A DNA stretch of 64,000 nt from Parietichytrium sp. I65-24A (GCA_012862575.1 BLSF01000031.1:62001-126000), one strand, 5' to 3'. Positions 1-11,297 are shown, numbered from the stretch's first letter. Notes: generated by a model from the sequence alone, not told the origin. Program-made: numbers and translations.

Positions 1-896
1 TATTGGTTAGGAACTTCTAGGGGTCCTCGAGGATACTTTTTGGACGGCTGGGTTCATTGAAGAGTGAGATTTGAACTTGTGTGATTGTATTATTGTATCT
101 GCTAATGAGCTTTTTAGTGATAAAGTGCTTACGTGAGCTTATGCAATGGATAGGAATAATGGCTAATCATAAAGAACCAGCCAGTACATTATAGTTATGC
201 AGGTATAGCTAGGACTCTGTAGTATTAGCATAACAATTTATATGGCTAATATGATAATGTGAAAACCTTTGGTGCGACATGGTGCGACTGTAGATTTCTA
301 ATTTACATTGTTATTCATGTGAACACAGTCAATCAAAATATTTTACAACAACCTTGTCCACTAGATTGGACTGGAACTCGATGCATCTCGATGCTCGGAT
401 TCTGGAGGTGCCGTATGCATATTCTGAGAGGTGATCATTTGACATTGCAAGGACCAAATGCCTACTTCCAGTTTTTGGCATGGGTGCATGGACTTGGCAA
501 ACTACCTCCTCACCATTTCTGTTGAATTGGCCTCGCAGGTCAGTTTTGCTGTGAAGCAAATTTTCCTTCTTGCATCGTGCTCGGCTTGGCTGAGTGAGAA
601 ACTCAATTTTATAGTACAAGCACCTTTGGACGCATCTTCATTGAAGAGCCGCATTTGAAAGGTGAGGCTGGCCTAGATTTGGGTTGGTACAGTACTCAGT
701 ACACCAATTGTATTTCCATCGAGCTCTGTGTCATTTTGGAAAAAGCGCTCGGAGACTGGCCGAGCCAGCTAATTGGGGAAATGCAGAAGTGCTCCTCGGC
801 AAAATCAACAATTATGGAAGCCATAAGCAAAACCCGACGGAGTGGAGTAAATATTGGTCAATTTGAAAGTTTTTAAAAATACAGTTGGAAAGCGCG
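1..896. other. Intergenic, no gene supported
   Basis: No reading frame here resembles a known family; open stretches are under 100 codons and most begin at non-ATG codons. A GTACT-rich stretch around 687-706 belongs to a motif type that recurs in other intergenic regions of the window. The 3' end of the membrane protein gene lies just to the right. Confidence 0.5.
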
Positions 897-2555
897 CTAG
901 TGGCCGCTAAAATGGCTGTACGAAGCTGCCGCGAATCTTCCTTCGTCATCGCGCCCTTCGCCCTTTCGAACAGTTCCCGTCCGCAAAGCAAATGTAGCAA
1001 AACGCTCGCTGAAAGAGTTTGTGAAACCAAATTTGCTCTTTCGCAAAGTACTCATCCGGCGCAATATAGGGCCGGGTAGAACAGAGTTCTTTGAAGTCCC
1101 CCAAGGATTCGAAACATGCTGGTCGCCATAAAAGCAAAATCGGTGCGGCTTTCTCAGAGAAACACTCCAGCTGAAAGCAATATGCCCATCCTCCAAAAGC
1201 GGGACAACCCAAATGAGTAAGAAGAACGCTTCCTGATATGGATGAAAGATCTGAACAGCCGCGACGCACGCAAGGAGCGCAACGAACAAGTGCACCCGTG
1301 AGCTTAGCTGCGCGTTGTTCTCTATTCTAGAGAGTTGGTATTGCATCATCCGAAAGGATCTCTCTCCGTGCATGTGATTGCTGTCGTTCTTCGTGCTTCC
1401 ACTTTGAAGGTTTGTAGACGACTTGGACAAACCCAAAGGTCGTATCTGGTTTAACGACGGTGTATTGTGAAGGCTATGCTGCTCGTGTGACACTAGAGAA
1501 AGAAGATGTGGGCTCGAAGGCTTGTTCAGCTGAATGGAGGTTTCGGCTCGAAGGCCATCGACATCTAAATGGTTGCCAGACGAGCTACGCTCGATTCTTG
1601 TTGAAGTAGAGCGGAGACGTGACACCCTCCTGGTGATCAGCTTGGAGATACTATGCGTCACATCATAATGCAAAGAGCACAGCCTTGACCACAAGAACAA
1701 CTCAATCGCTCGAAGCACGTTGTACGCCGTAATGCAGTAATTGATGTGACTGGACATTCCGTAGTATGCTGAAGTGCCTGAGTTTTCCGTTGTTTCGACA
1801 GACCAGAGTTGGTTGCTTTTGTCCAAGTAAAGAATGGCAATAAGCACCCCTGTGCTTGCCAGGCGAAGCAGCTTGACTGCAAACTTTGTTCTTCTACAGA
1901 GTCTGCGAAGCCGTGCCTTGGCTCGCTCGCTCAATTCAGCGGCCTCCAAGAGAAGCTTGAAACTTTCAGCTCTGGCGGCAATAATTGTGGTGACTTCTGA
2001 CAAAGTTGAAAGTATGTATATCACCGTAACGCCGATGTCGGTGGCAATGACATTCCGAGCAAGGATTAGAAAGACACACAACACTTGAAGCGGCAAGCAC
2101 AGGAAAATAAGGCGCACAACAAAGTGAATGTGCGCTCGCTGCACATCAGAGTGAGAGAGCTTGAGCTTTTTCAGCCCTGCGTAAACCCGCCGAATTGCAG
2201 CTGGGATGGGAAATTGGTTTTCGTGGATGGAGGCGTGAACGTCCATTCTCCCCGTCGTCGTTTGCTTTTTCTGTGGGTGATCAAGCTCGTACTGTAGTGC
2301 GAGCCACACAAAATATGAAATTCGCGCGAGCGCAAATAATACAAACCCCCACCCAATCGCAAGGACGTAGCTTGGCATGTGACAGTCCAGGTGCTCTGCG
2401 TTCCACATGAATGTACTTCCAACCCATCCCGCATCACAATCGCAATGATAGCTTACACTGATACCTCGGAGCACCTCGGTTGTCTCCTGACAGGATCCAT
2501 GTTCAGAGCAATAGCTCTCCTCAGAATCCCTTCCGCACAAAATAACTTGGCTCAT
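897..2555 (-). CDS. EGF-like, multi-pass (about 7 TM) membrane protein
   Basis: I do not recognise the family. The protein is 552 aa if it starts at the first ATG (2555); the open frame extends only slightly further upstream, through non-ATG codons to a nearby stop. Residues 7-58 hold six cysteines (7, 16, 22, 38, 40, 58) in EGF-like order with a CDCDAGWVG core. Hydrophobic segments follow at roughly 63-85, 145-168, 172-194, 226-246, 272-295, 417-436 and 443-463, with a Ser-rich basic loop of over 100 residues between segments 5 and 6 and a basic C-tail. An EGF head followed by seven segments and a long third inner loop resembles a receptor layout, but I see no diagnostic GPCR motif. No signal peptide precedes the EGF module, so a 5' exon carrying one may be missing from this model. 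It diverges from the myosin gene. Confidence 0.7.
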   Translation of the reverse strand: MSQVILCGRDSEESYCSEHGSCQETTEVLRGISVSYHCDCDAGWVGSTFMWNAEHLDCHMPSYVLAIGWGFVLFALARISYFVWLALQYELDHPQKKQTTTGRMDVHASIHENQFPIPAAIRRVYAGLKKLKLSHSDVQRAHIHFVVRLIFLCLPLQVLCVFLILARNVIATDIGVTVIYILSTLSEVTTIIAARAESFKLLLEAAELSERAKARLRRLCRRTKFAVKLLRLASTGVLIAILYLDKSNQLWSVETTENSGTSAYYGMSSHINYCITAYNVLRAIELFLWSRLCSLHYDVTHSISKLITRRVSRLRSTSTRIERSSSGNHLDVDGLRAETSIQLNKPSSPHLLSLVSHEQHSLHNTPSLNQIRPLGLSKSSTNLQSGSTKNDSNHMHGERSFRMMQYQLSRIENNAQLSSRVHLFVALLACVAAVQIFHPYQEAFFLLIWVVPLLEDGHIAFSWSVSLRKPHRFCFYGDQHVSNPWGTSKNSVLPGPILRRMSTLRKSKFGFTNSFSERFATFALRTGTVRKGEGRDDEGRFAAASYSHFSGH

Positions 2556-4786
2556 TTTGGCACCCGACGGCACGACAGCTACGCGAGACGCCTAACCATG
2601 CACAAGTGCCCGATTGTCCCGGCTCTACAGAACGCCCGCACGCGGGGGCGGCGACGGATCTCCACCAGTCTTCTCAGCGCCGAACACCAACGCAAACCAA
2701 CCAAGCGTCGCCGCAGCAGAACGCCTCTGTGCCAAACCAGTCACCTCGCGCCGAGATTGATATCAGTATCGATATTGAGATTGAAATCGAATGAAACTGG
2801 ACACAACAACAACAACAACAACAACAGAAACAGCACCGGAGACGCAACTCAGCTTTCACCAGTCTGCTCTCAGTCCGTGCACCCCGCAAACGCGCATGAG
2901 GCCACTCGCTCGGACCTTCGACTGCTTCTCACACAGACACGCCACTTTGCCTCTCCGCCACACTAAGCACTGCTTACTCTTCCACTGGCCTTCTCTAGCT
3001 GTCCTCCTAAGCCTTCCACGTTCAGGCTGAGCGAGACACTCTCGGAGGCGCTCCTCGTTACATGCGTCACCTCACTTTTCCATGGAACAGTTTCCATACA
3101 ATCCTGCATATGCTATGGCCAGACCGACTTACTCAGCAGAGTTCCGTTGCAAAATTTTTCAAAGTTGGGGCCTAGTTCGCCGCTAACGTACCGCCGTAAT
3201 GTACCTCACCTTCCTAGCACTGGCTCCAGTTTACGGTAGACAGGTCGAATAGGTTTTGATTAGTTAATTTGTTAGTTTGTTAGTTGGCAAGGAAAACTTG
3301 GTGCTAGAAAAAATACTTTTTTTTGTTTTTTTTAATAATTTGGTTTTTTCTGGTGTGGTTTGGAAAACAAGAGGTTAAATACCTGCCTTTGAAAGATTCG
3401 ATTGTTTTGATTGACGATGGGGCTGATTGTAAATGGCATCGACAATGCGAGGGTATTCATTTGGATTTATCCATCTGCATAAAACTTCTGAATGAACGCC
3501 GCAGGAAGTCACAAGACATCTATCTCCTCGAGACTACTCGTGAAGGGGAAGTGAAGGATAGGATTGAATCCGCGCCTCCCCGACGACCCTCGCAATCAAA
3601 TCACTGTCAGTGCGGCACTGCATGAGCTGCGTAGCGTGTCATGCATTCACTTCGAGATGTCCACAACTCAAAAAACCTGCCAGCTGTCGAATGATTGATC
3701 AGGATGGCTGTGGCAGCTACTCTACCTCAACGAAAGAGCAGCAGGGCCGGCGACCAAACGCGCGGAGCTGTCTGATGCAGAAAGAGCCATAAGGGTTGGA
3801 AGGAGAATTGCCAAGTCGGAGCCAGTTGCGCATTCAGGACTTAGACGCGTCAACGGCACTTAATTTAAAAAACTTGATCGTTTCGGAGAACGAGCAGCGT
3901 GTATTTCAGTCTAACCAGGAGAGCATGGTTTCTGCGATGTTGGTGTGCGACCGGGGGGGGCGGCCCGCTGGAATGCCCGTTGCGAGGCAGCCATGCCATC
4001 ATCGACAGCTCAAGTGCCTACTAACGCGCGGAGAAAATGAAAGCTGAAACCGATCTTGAATAGAATTCAGGTTACAAGAATAGAGCGAACAGAGAGCTCA
4101 AAAGCCAAAGTGCTTTTGTTTCCTGACCTTTCCATCTGTCGTTCTTCAATGAACATGGCACCAACAGAGGAGAGAAAAAACCGCCAAACCGGGCTTATAC
4201 AACTGCTTATATACTACTAAGCATATATTAATAATTCAGGTCCTCGATTTCCTAGGTGCCATTTACCGCTTTCTGTACTTCTAAGACCTCCAATTTCGCG
4301 TAGGGGCTTTCAGTTCTTGATATCACAAATACCTCTAAAGACCAAATTTAGTGACAAATGGGCTAGCTAAACTAGTCCCGTATCCGTCCCACATATCCCC
4401 CATATATCATACTCTATAGTATCTAATAGCCACTTCAAAAAGAAAACTTTTTCAAAAACACACTTAACTAATTCCATATCCCAACCTCTACCCTCCACAA
4501 CCCACGTTCCGCATTTTAAACCTAACAACCAGCCCCCGATAGTAGACACCACATCTCCAAGTAGAGTAACCGCCATTTTCGCTCAGCCACCTTTAAACCC
4601 AGCCACACTCTTTCATATTTTTTCCCTCTCATTCACTGTCAATCAATTCACTGTTTCCAAATTGATCCATACGGAGGTCGCATACGTACGCCGCGCGACA
4701 TATATGTCCCCGCGTACCTTCCAATACATACATAGCTGAGTGGGAACCCGGAAGAGAATTTGATTTGCCAGGATCCTGGCTCCAGG
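2556..4786. other. Intergenic between divergent genes
   Basis: This 2.2-kb stretch separates the divergent membrane protein and myosin genes and probably holds both promoters. It contains an ACA microsatellite at about 2801-2826, a GATAT/ATCGAT-rich patch at 2756-2790 and a TTAGTT-rich patch at 3246-3290. Short frames at 3323-3625 and 3796-4047 resemble no family and begin weakly. Confidence 0.5.
2801..2826. repeat. (ACA)n microsatellite
   Basis: Uninterrupted trinucleotide repeat visible directly; it lies upstream of the minus-strand membrane protein gene. Confidence 0.9.
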
Positions 4787-7700
4787 ATGGGAATGGCTGG
4801 CGACTTGGTGTGGTTCCGTGAGCCCGGAAAAGATGAGTGGTCCGCGGGTATTTCACGAAACGCGGAGAGAAATGGTGGTGTGGAAATCGAGGCAGCGAGC
4901 GGGCATGAGGATGGAGAGGTTGTGACTGTGGAGATCGAGGCACGCCAAGTAGTGGGACGGAACCCGAGTGAAATGGATGGCATTTGCGAGTTGGGAGAGC
5001 TGGCCATGCTGAATGAGCCGGCTGTTATGCATAATCTTCGGGTGAGGTTTGCGAACCGGCAACCGTACACGAGGGCCGTGGGCATGTGCATTGCAGTGAA
5101 TCCGTACGAGGTCATCGAGGAGCTGTATTCGGAGCAGACGCAAGATTTGTATTTTGGGCTGGAAGAGACGCCAGCATCGGACATGCCACCGCACGTGTAT
5201 CAGATCTCCACAAAGGCGTACAGACAACTCAACAATACTGGGCAGTCTCAAGCGATACTTATCTCAGGCGAGTCTGGAGCGGGCAAGACGGAGTCAACGA
5301 AACACACGATGCAGTTTTTGGCCAGGTGTAGCGCTAATCTTCAGCAGGCGCAATCGAACGGAATGGCTACGATCGCCGCAACTGATGAAAACGATGGCAC
5401 TGTGAAGTCTATCCTGCAGTCCAACCCGATTCTCGAAGCGTTTGGGAATGCCAAGACTGTCCGCAACGATAATAGCTCTCGCTTTGGAAAGCTCGTCTGT
5501 CTCAACTTTCACAGGGGCAACTCAAAGTTCTCTACCTTGTGCAGTGGGCAACTCAAGACATATCTACTCGAGAAAAGCCGTGTTGTTCATCAAGCCCCGG
5601 CGGAGAGAAATTACCATATCTTCTACCAGCTCATTCACGGAGGCATTGAGGAGGAGTTTGCATCAAACGAGTTTTCGGCATTTGCGAGGGAGAAAGGGCC
5701 ATTTAAACTCCTCTCCTCGGACAGCAAGGCTGAAGCAGACCGGTGCGAGGGGCGCCGGACTCGTGAAGCGCTCGAAGCTGTTGGGCTAGGGCCCCGACTG
5801 CGCGACATTATGTCTTTGCTCGCTATGATAATTTATTTTGGAGAGCTCGAGCCGTCTGCAATCGACCAGCTCGATCCGGAGAAAGGCTCTTCGCTGGAGG
5901 GCAACCCTACTTCAGCTGCTGCGTTGACAAAAGTCATCAAGTACATGGGCTGCAACAGCAGGGAAGCCTTGTCGAAGGCTCTCTGTGAAAGAACGATTTC
6001 TGTTGGCACGGAGACATATGTCAAGCAATTAGAGCCCAAAGAGGTCACCGCAAACTGCCAGGCGTTGACGAAGGCCTTGTACTCTTGGCTCTTTGACTGG
6101 ATTGTTCAAGAGCTCAATGCAGCGACTGCCTCCAATAAGCTCGCAAGCGTGGACGAAAACACCTTGCCAACAATCGCGATTCTCGATATTTTTGGATTTG
6201 AATGCTTCCAGGTGAATTCCCTTGAACAGCTATGCATAAATCTCACGAATGAGCGTCTACAGCAAGTTTTCAACGACTCAGTTCTCTCAGAAACGCAGCT
6301 AGAGTACGAAAGGGAGAGTATTCCGTGGAACAGAATTGAGTTTTCTGATGGCCAGGAGGTAATCGATTCTATTCAAGGGCGATCACAGAGTGTGTTCGCC
6401 TTGTTGGAGGAAGAATCGCTACGACCAAAAGGTTCTGCCGCTTCGTTTGTTTCTAAACTACTGTCGTCCAACAGCAAGTCTAAAAAGCTGGCTGGGGATA
6501 GATTTGACGCTCACTCGTTTACGGTCAACCACTATGCCTGCCCAGTGCAGTACAAGTCGCACGATTTCTTGGAAAAAAATACGGATACCTTGCATGCAGA
6601 CATGCAAAACTTCCTTGGGGCCTACTGCTTGACCGGTCTTGTCCCGGACCTCTTGAGATCGGCGGAGAGCGCTACTTTGGAGAATCAGCCCGTCACAAAG
6701 CGGACCAGCAGTAGGGCGTTAACCTCCAACACCGTAACCAAGAAGTTCAAACTCCAGCTAGACGATCTTATGCGCATTATTGGCAGCACAACGCCGCACT
6801 TTATTCGCTGTATAAAACCCAATAGCTCCCAAAGCTCAGAAGAGTTTTCTCAGACACAGGTGCTGGAGCAGCTGCGCTGCAGTGGGGTCATCGAGGCGAT
6901 TAGAATCTCCAGAGCAGGTTACCCGGATCGAATGACGTTGGACAATCTGACAGAAAGATATGGTGCAGCTTTCAATGCACGACTCAGCGCTGCTGATGCT
7001 ATGGACCAAGATCGAAGGAAAGAGATGGCTCGCATGCTCTGCGCCAGAGCGCAGTTGGAGAACGATACTTATCTACTTGGGATCACCAAAATCTTTTTCA
7101 AGCCCGGAGCTCTTGCTTGCCTCCAGGAGTCGCATGCAAAAGTCTGCTCGATGTCGGCTATTCTCATTGAGAAAAGAGCAAGAATGCTCTTGGCCAGAAA
7201 AGCTGTGGAAAGAACTCGGTGCGCGATTCGAATCCAATCTTGTGTCCGCGTGACGCTCGCCCAACTGAAATTTAGGGCCACTAAGAGTCTCGCTTTACGT
7301 TTGCAATCATTGCATCGTGGCCACAAAGCCCGGACTTCGTTTCGCGTTTCTGTAAGGGCAGCAACAACGCTTCAGTGCTTTGCAAGAGTCTTGGCAGCGA
7401 GGAGGCTCTCCCTGAATCGAAGGTTGTCGTCTTGTGCAACCAAACTTCAAAGCTTTGCTCGAAAGGTTGCTGCTGAGCGGCGGTACAAGAGCACTTTGCA
7501 ATGTGCCTCATGGTTGCAAAAGAATGCCCGCATGCAAAGATGCCAACGGAGATTTCGCGCGATGCTGGCAGATCACCGAGAGCAACAGTCGGTGCGAGGC
7601 TTGAAAAAAACAATTTCTGAGCTGGAAAGCAAAATTGCCCATTTAGAAGAGGAGTTGGCCCTGACTAAAGCCAATAGGAGTGGAAATGCAGGCCAAAGCG

Positions 7701-8539
7701 ACATGCCTCCTACGGGCGAAGTAGCTCCTGCTCCTGCACATTCCGATCGAGTCCGCTTGTTAGAAAATGAGAACGCGACTCTTAAACTCGAGAAAGAGGC
7801 CGCGCTGGAAGACAGCGCAAAACTCCGGGAAGGAACAACCAAGCTCAAGCGATTTGCAAAGCAATTACACGATAAGCTTTGTGCTGAGAAGGCCGCAAAT
7901 GAAGAGCTAAAAGCAATAATAGCTTCTTTCAAGCCTTCTGAGAAAACCGAGGACACTGCAAAATCCCGTCCCCGTGCCACGGAGCCCATCACAGTGCTCG
8001 GGGAATCTGATTTGGATAAAAAGACTCATGTCGAAGCACCAAAGCGCTCACACAATCGAGAACGACGCAAGCGAATTTCAGCGCGACGGGAAATCAGCAA
8101 GGTGTCGTCGGAAGTGCTAGAAGGCTCAAAAGACGACAAGCAGAATTCGGAAAATACGCCAATGGCCGCAAACAGCTCGAGGCCCAAGCGGCAAATCAAG
8201 AAGAAATTACGGCCCCCATCATCCAATCGCTCGCCTTTGGCGCCAGAAGAGCCAAACCACGACGCTGGCAAGGTCTTCTTTCAGGGGTACAGCGTCTTCC
8301 GCAACTTGGTGGTGAATTCCGGCGAGACCATCATGAACACCGTGAAGAACGTCAGCAACTTCATCCTCGAAGAGATTGATCTTGACAACATGGAGGACCA
8401 CCCAAGCCGGGCGAGCCCTAGCAATCGCATCAGCCCTGCTGCCTCTCCAGCAAACCCAAAGTCCGCCACTACTCATTTTGTCACTGCCACTTCGCCCCAC
8501 AAGCAGACTAGTGTTCACACTAACCCCACCTTATCGTAA
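4787..8539 (+). CDS. Unconventional myosin heavy chain
   Basis: Actin-based motor of 1,250 aa, intronless. The start is the ATG at 4787; the in-frame codons just upstream offer only TTG. An SH3-like N-terminal segment (about 5-55) with VWF and basic/acidic residues precedes the motor (about 60-780). The motor shows the P-loop GESGAGKT (161-168), switch I with NDNSSRFGK, switch II DIFGFE (467-472), an actin-binding region with FIRCIKPN, and a converter ending near KIFFKPG. About six degenerate IQ motifs follow (790-925), then a coiled coil (935-1050) that suggests dimers, then a basic low-complexity tail with a hydrophobic-rich patch near the end. I see no dilute, MyTH4, FERM, FYVE or TH1 domain, so the class cannot be set; protist-specific classes are likely. 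Calmodulin-like light chains are expected partners. Confidence 0.95.
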   Translation: MGMAGDLVWFREPGKDEWSAGISRNAERNGGVEIEAASGHEDGEVVTVEIEARQVVGRNPSEMDGICELGELAMLNEPAVMHNLRVRFANRQPYTRAVGMCIAVNPYEVIEELYSEQTQDLYFGLEETPASDMPPHVYQISTKAYRQLNNTGQSQAILISGESGAGKTESTKHTMQFLARCSANLQQAQSNGMATIAATDENDGTVKSILQSNPILEAFGNAKTVRNDNSSRFGKLVCLNFHRGNSKFSTLCSGQLKTYLLEKSRVVHQAPAERNYHIFYQLIHGGIEEEFASNEFSAFAREKGPFKLLSSDSKAEADRCEGRRTREALEAVGLGPRLRDIMSLLAMIIYFGELEPSAIDQLDPEKGSSLEGNPTSAAALTKVIKYMGCNSREALSKALCERTISVGTETYVKQLEPKEVTANCQALTKALYSWLFDWIVQELNAATASNKLASVDENTLPTIAILDIFGFECFQVNSLEQLCINLTNERLQQVFNDSVLSETQLEYERESIPWNRIEFSDGQEVIDSIQGRSQSVFALLEEESLRPKGSAASFVSKLLSSNSKSKKLAGDRFDAHSFTVNHYACPVQYKSHDFLEKNTDTLHADMQNFLGAYCLTGLVPDLLRSAESATLENQPVTKRTSSRALTSNTVTKKFKLQLDDLMRIIGSTTPHFIRCIKPNSSQSSEEFSQTQVLEQLRCSGVIEAIRISRAGYPDRMTLDNLTERYGAAFNARLSAADAMDQDRRKEMARMLCARAQLENDTYLLGITKIFFKPGALACLQESHAKVCSMSAILIEKRARMLLARKAVERTRCAIRIQSCVRVTLAQLKFRATKSLALRLQSLHRGHKARTSFRVSVRAATTLQCFARVLAARRLSLNRRLSSCATKLQSFARKVAAERRYKSTLQCASWLQKNARMQRCQRRFRAMLADHREQQSVRGLKKTISELESKIAHLEEELALTKANRSGNAGQSDMPPTGEVAPAPAHSDRVRLLENENATLKLEKEAALEDSAKLREGTTKLKRFAKQLHDKLCAEKAANEELKAIIASFKPSEKTEDTAKSRPRATEPITVLGESDLDKKTHVEAPKRSHNRERRKRISARREISKVSSEVLEGSKDDKQNSENTPMAANSSRPKRQIKKKLRPPSSNRSPLAPEEPNHDAGKVFFQGYSVFRNLVVNSGETIMNTVKNVSNFILEEIDLDNMEDHPSRASPSNRISPAASPANPKSATTHFVTATSPHKQTSVHTNPTLS

Positions 8540-9057
8540 CGGCTTTCCGGCTTGCCATGATGATCTGACTACGGCGGTGTCTTATGCGGCAACTGCTCCA
8601 GGAGGTGGACTGCTACTCAAGGTCAGTAGCTCGAGAGTGAGAGCAGGAAGACGAAGGGTGTGCAAAAGAAAGAAAGAAAGAAAGAAAAGGTGAACGGTGA
8701 CTGAAAGGAGAGGTGTAAATGTAAACTCGCGTACTCGGGCAGAATTGATACCGCTGGTGGTAACAGGTTTTGCCCCAAAGAGGTGTAGTTGGTCGTAATC
8801 GTTGCTTACAGAGAAGGGCAAGTGAACGCGAAACTCGCGAAACGATAAGGAGGGAGAGGGGAAGGAAGAAAGGACGTGCAAAGGGAGGGAAGGGTCGCGC
8901 TGCGCTCCAAAAGTCCATGTGAGACGGACACAATTGAAAGGCAAGACGCAGACGAGACGCCCGCTTGAGCCGGGGCTTGAAGAGCGTTGAGCGTGCGTGA
9001 GTATATAGTTGATTCAAGCGGGCTGCAACACATAACTGGATTAGTCGAAGGTGTGTC
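8540..9057. other. Short intergenic between myosin and MAP3K
   Basis: About 520 bases between two same-strand genes, holding the myosin 3' end and the kinase promoter/5' UTR. An (AAAG)n tract lies at about 8668-8690. No gene seen. Confidence 0.5.
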
Positions 9058-10953
9058 ATGCGCCGCGGCGAACATGACGAGGCTCCGGGAGAAAGCCTTA
9101 CAGCACCAGCACCTACAGCTACATCGCCAATAGGGCGACAGGTTCCGGTGTTGGCGCTCCCGTTGTCTCCGCAGCAGCAGCAGCGCAAGCAACAGCAAGG
9201 GCCAATGGTGCAATATCCGCAGGCGGATTTTCCTAGAACGATACAATCGCTTCCGGCTCCAGAACAACTTCGAGCAATGCCGCAGCAGCCGCAGCAGCAG
9301 CAGCAGCCGGGCTCTGGTGCTCCATTAAAGCAGCCATTGAATGGCGGATCATCAAGTCCAGCAAACAGCAGGCTCCCCTCGCTTCCTCCGGTTCGACCGC
9401 CTCCAGTAACCTTACCATCATCACCTACGGGAGGCAGAAATGCAAGCGTATTTAAGGTGAACGGGCCAGCGAGCCCCTCGAGCCGCCAGGGAAGCACCAG
9501 CCCGGCGCCGCCAGGTTCTCCTACCGGCAGTATACCCAGGCTGATCCATTCTACGAGCTCTAATTTGTCTCAGGGAATTCCAAGTCCGACCGGTGGAGGC
9601 TCTGGCTTGGTAAGGCTCAGCCCATCATTTCAGCAAAGCCCAGGGAGTCCAAAGTACGGTGGGGCTCTGAGTCCCCCGTCTGGTGGCTCGGCGGTGAGCT
9701 CTCAGAGTGGTGTCATTCTGAGCCCGAGCCTGAACAGTCTACCGACAATGACCACTAAGTCAACAATCTCCTCCAGCCCGTCCAACCTTAGTGTCATGCA
9801 GCTTGCGTCAATGTCAAGGGAGTCTCGCCGGACGTCAACGGAGCCGTTGTCACGGTCTTCGACGTCGCCACGGCGCATGCCCACTTTGGGAGGAACGGGT
9901 GGTTCGCAGCTCGGCAACGGTTATGCCATGTTTTGTGAACCTTGGAAGCGCGAGGGTATTATTGGGCAGGGGCAGTTTGGAACCGTGTATTTGTCAAGAA
10001 ACCTTCGCACCGGGGAGCGAATGGCTGTGAAGCAAGTCTTGATCAAGTCGGTTTCGATGTTGGAGCAAATGATCGATGAAGTCATCCTCAACTGCCGGGC
10101 GTCGTTTAGGAATCAGAACGTGGTGATGTGCATGGGGTGGTCGGTGACCAACGCCACCACGGACACGACTATCAGAGAAGAGGAGAAATTTGGGATGGAC
10201 ATTCACACTCTGGATGCCCTTGACAAGCTCAAAGCAGTGCACCAGCACTTTAACATTTTTATGGAGTATGTCGAGCGCGGAAGCCTCTCGTCAGTGTTGG
10301 AGAAGAGCGGAGCCATGATAGAGGCAGTTACGCGGAATTACATGCGACAGCTTTTGTTGGGTCTTCGCTCTTTGCATGCTGCAGGTATCGCGCACCGCGA
10401 CATCAAGTGCCAAAACTTATTATTAACTGCGGAGAACGTCGTGAAGGTGGCTGATTTTGGATCGGCGAAGAAGGTAGCTGATCAAACGGTGGGTAGCAGC
10501 TCCATCCAAGGGTCTATACCATGGATGTCTCCAGAAGTCATACGCCAGGAGGTTGGGTGCGGGAGTGACGAAGCAGCAAAGCTGACGGGGTGGAAATTTG
10601 CGGATGTATGGTCGGTTGGCTGCACGATGATTGAGATGTTGACTGGCCACCCTCCATGGAACAACTTTTCCAACCCGGCAGCCATGATGTTCGCAATCGC
10701 AGGGAGCAAAGAGTCGCCAAAGCTACCCGATGAAACTATTATCCACCCAGATGGTCTCGATTTTCTGTCAAAGTGCTGCTCGGTGGACCCGAAGAACAGG
10801 CCCACTGTAGCGAAGTTGATTTACCATCCTTACATGCGGCCAGAGAATGTTGACGTGGACGGCAACTACACGCCGTCTCCGCTCAAGCACAATGTGCTTG
10901 GAAACGTGTCCGATGATGAAGGGGAAGAGGATTTCGCGGGTGAGGCATGCTGA
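9058..10953 (+). CDS. MEKK/STE11-type MAP kinase kinase kinase
   Basis: Ser/Thr kinase of 631 aa with an ATG start. The first 295 residues are low-complexity, rich in Pro, Ser and Gln with many SP sites, typical of a regulated disordered region. The catalytic domain spans about 297-592: glycine loop GQGQFGTV, VAIK-equivalent MAVKQV, catalytic HRDIKCQN (447-454), DFGSAK (466-471), activation segment ending GSIPWMSPEV, and DVWSVGC. This motif set is that of MEKK-like MAP3Ks, which phosphorylate MAP2Ks. Two insertions interrupt the fold, one after the helix-C region (about 365-395) and one after the activation segment. A short acidic tail follows the kinase domain. The upstream cascade and substrates cannot be read from sequence. 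Confidence 0.93.
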   Translation: MRRGEHDEAPGESLTAPAPTATSPIGRQVPVLALPLSPQQQQRKQQQGPMVQYPQADFPRTIQSLPAPEQLRAMPQQPQQQQQPGSGAPLKQPLNGGSSSPANSRLPSLPPVRPPPVTLPSSPTGGRNASVFKVNGPASPSSRQGSTSPAPPGSPTGSIPRLIHSTSSNLSQGIPSPTGGGSGLVRLSPSFQQSPGSPKYGGALSPPSGGSAVSSQSGVILSPSLNSLPTMTTKSTISSSPSNLSVMQLASMSRESRRTSTEPLSRSSTSPRRMPTLGGTGGSQLGNGYAMFCEPWKREGIIGQGQFGTVYLSRNLRTGERMAVKQVLIKSVSMLEQMIDEVILNCRASFRNQNVVMCMGWSVTNATTDTTIREEEKFGMDIHTLDALDKLKAVHQHFNIFMEYVERGSLSSVLEKSGAMIEAVTRNYMRQLLLGLRSLHAAGIAHRDIKCQNLLLTAENVVKVADFGSAKKVADQTVGSSSIQGSIPWMSPEVIRQEVGCGSDEAAKLTGWKFADVWSVGCTMIEMLTGHPPWNNFSNPAAMMFAIAGSKESPKLPDETIIHPDGLDFLSKCCSVDPKNRPTVAKLIYHPYMRPENVDVDGNYTPSPLKHNVLGNVSDDEGEEDFAGEAC

Positions 10954-11263
10954 TGATGGGGATGGGCATGGGCATGGCTGGCACAGAGCCATGGGTTGAT
11001 ATTATCTGACATTGCTCCCAGGATGAAACAAAAGAGCAGGAAGAAGGAATCTTGGCCCATCTCTTCTTTCTAGATGCCGATGCGTGTTGTACCGTAATTG
11101 TGAAAATATAGAGTGTAGTCATAGAAAGAAGGAAAGAAATTATGTTCGAATGAGTGAGTGAGTACCAGAGAGGTTTGGCGCGTTGCTATCCTTGTTGTTG
11201 TAGGTAGCTGAGATAGAGCTTCCAAACAGCACCTGTGCCAATACCAAGTACCGGTACTATTCT

Positions 11264-11297
<34 letters not shown>

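Noticed and set aside
2379-2966. Plus-strand open frame of 195 codons
   Set aside because: Overlaps the start of the EGF-like membrane gene on the other strand and continues into the ACA repeat; no domain likeness.
8613-9497. Minus-strand open frame of 294 codons
   Set aside because: Antisense to the low-complexity N-terminus of the MAP3K; Cys/Gly-rich composition comes from CAG/CCG codons on the other strand.
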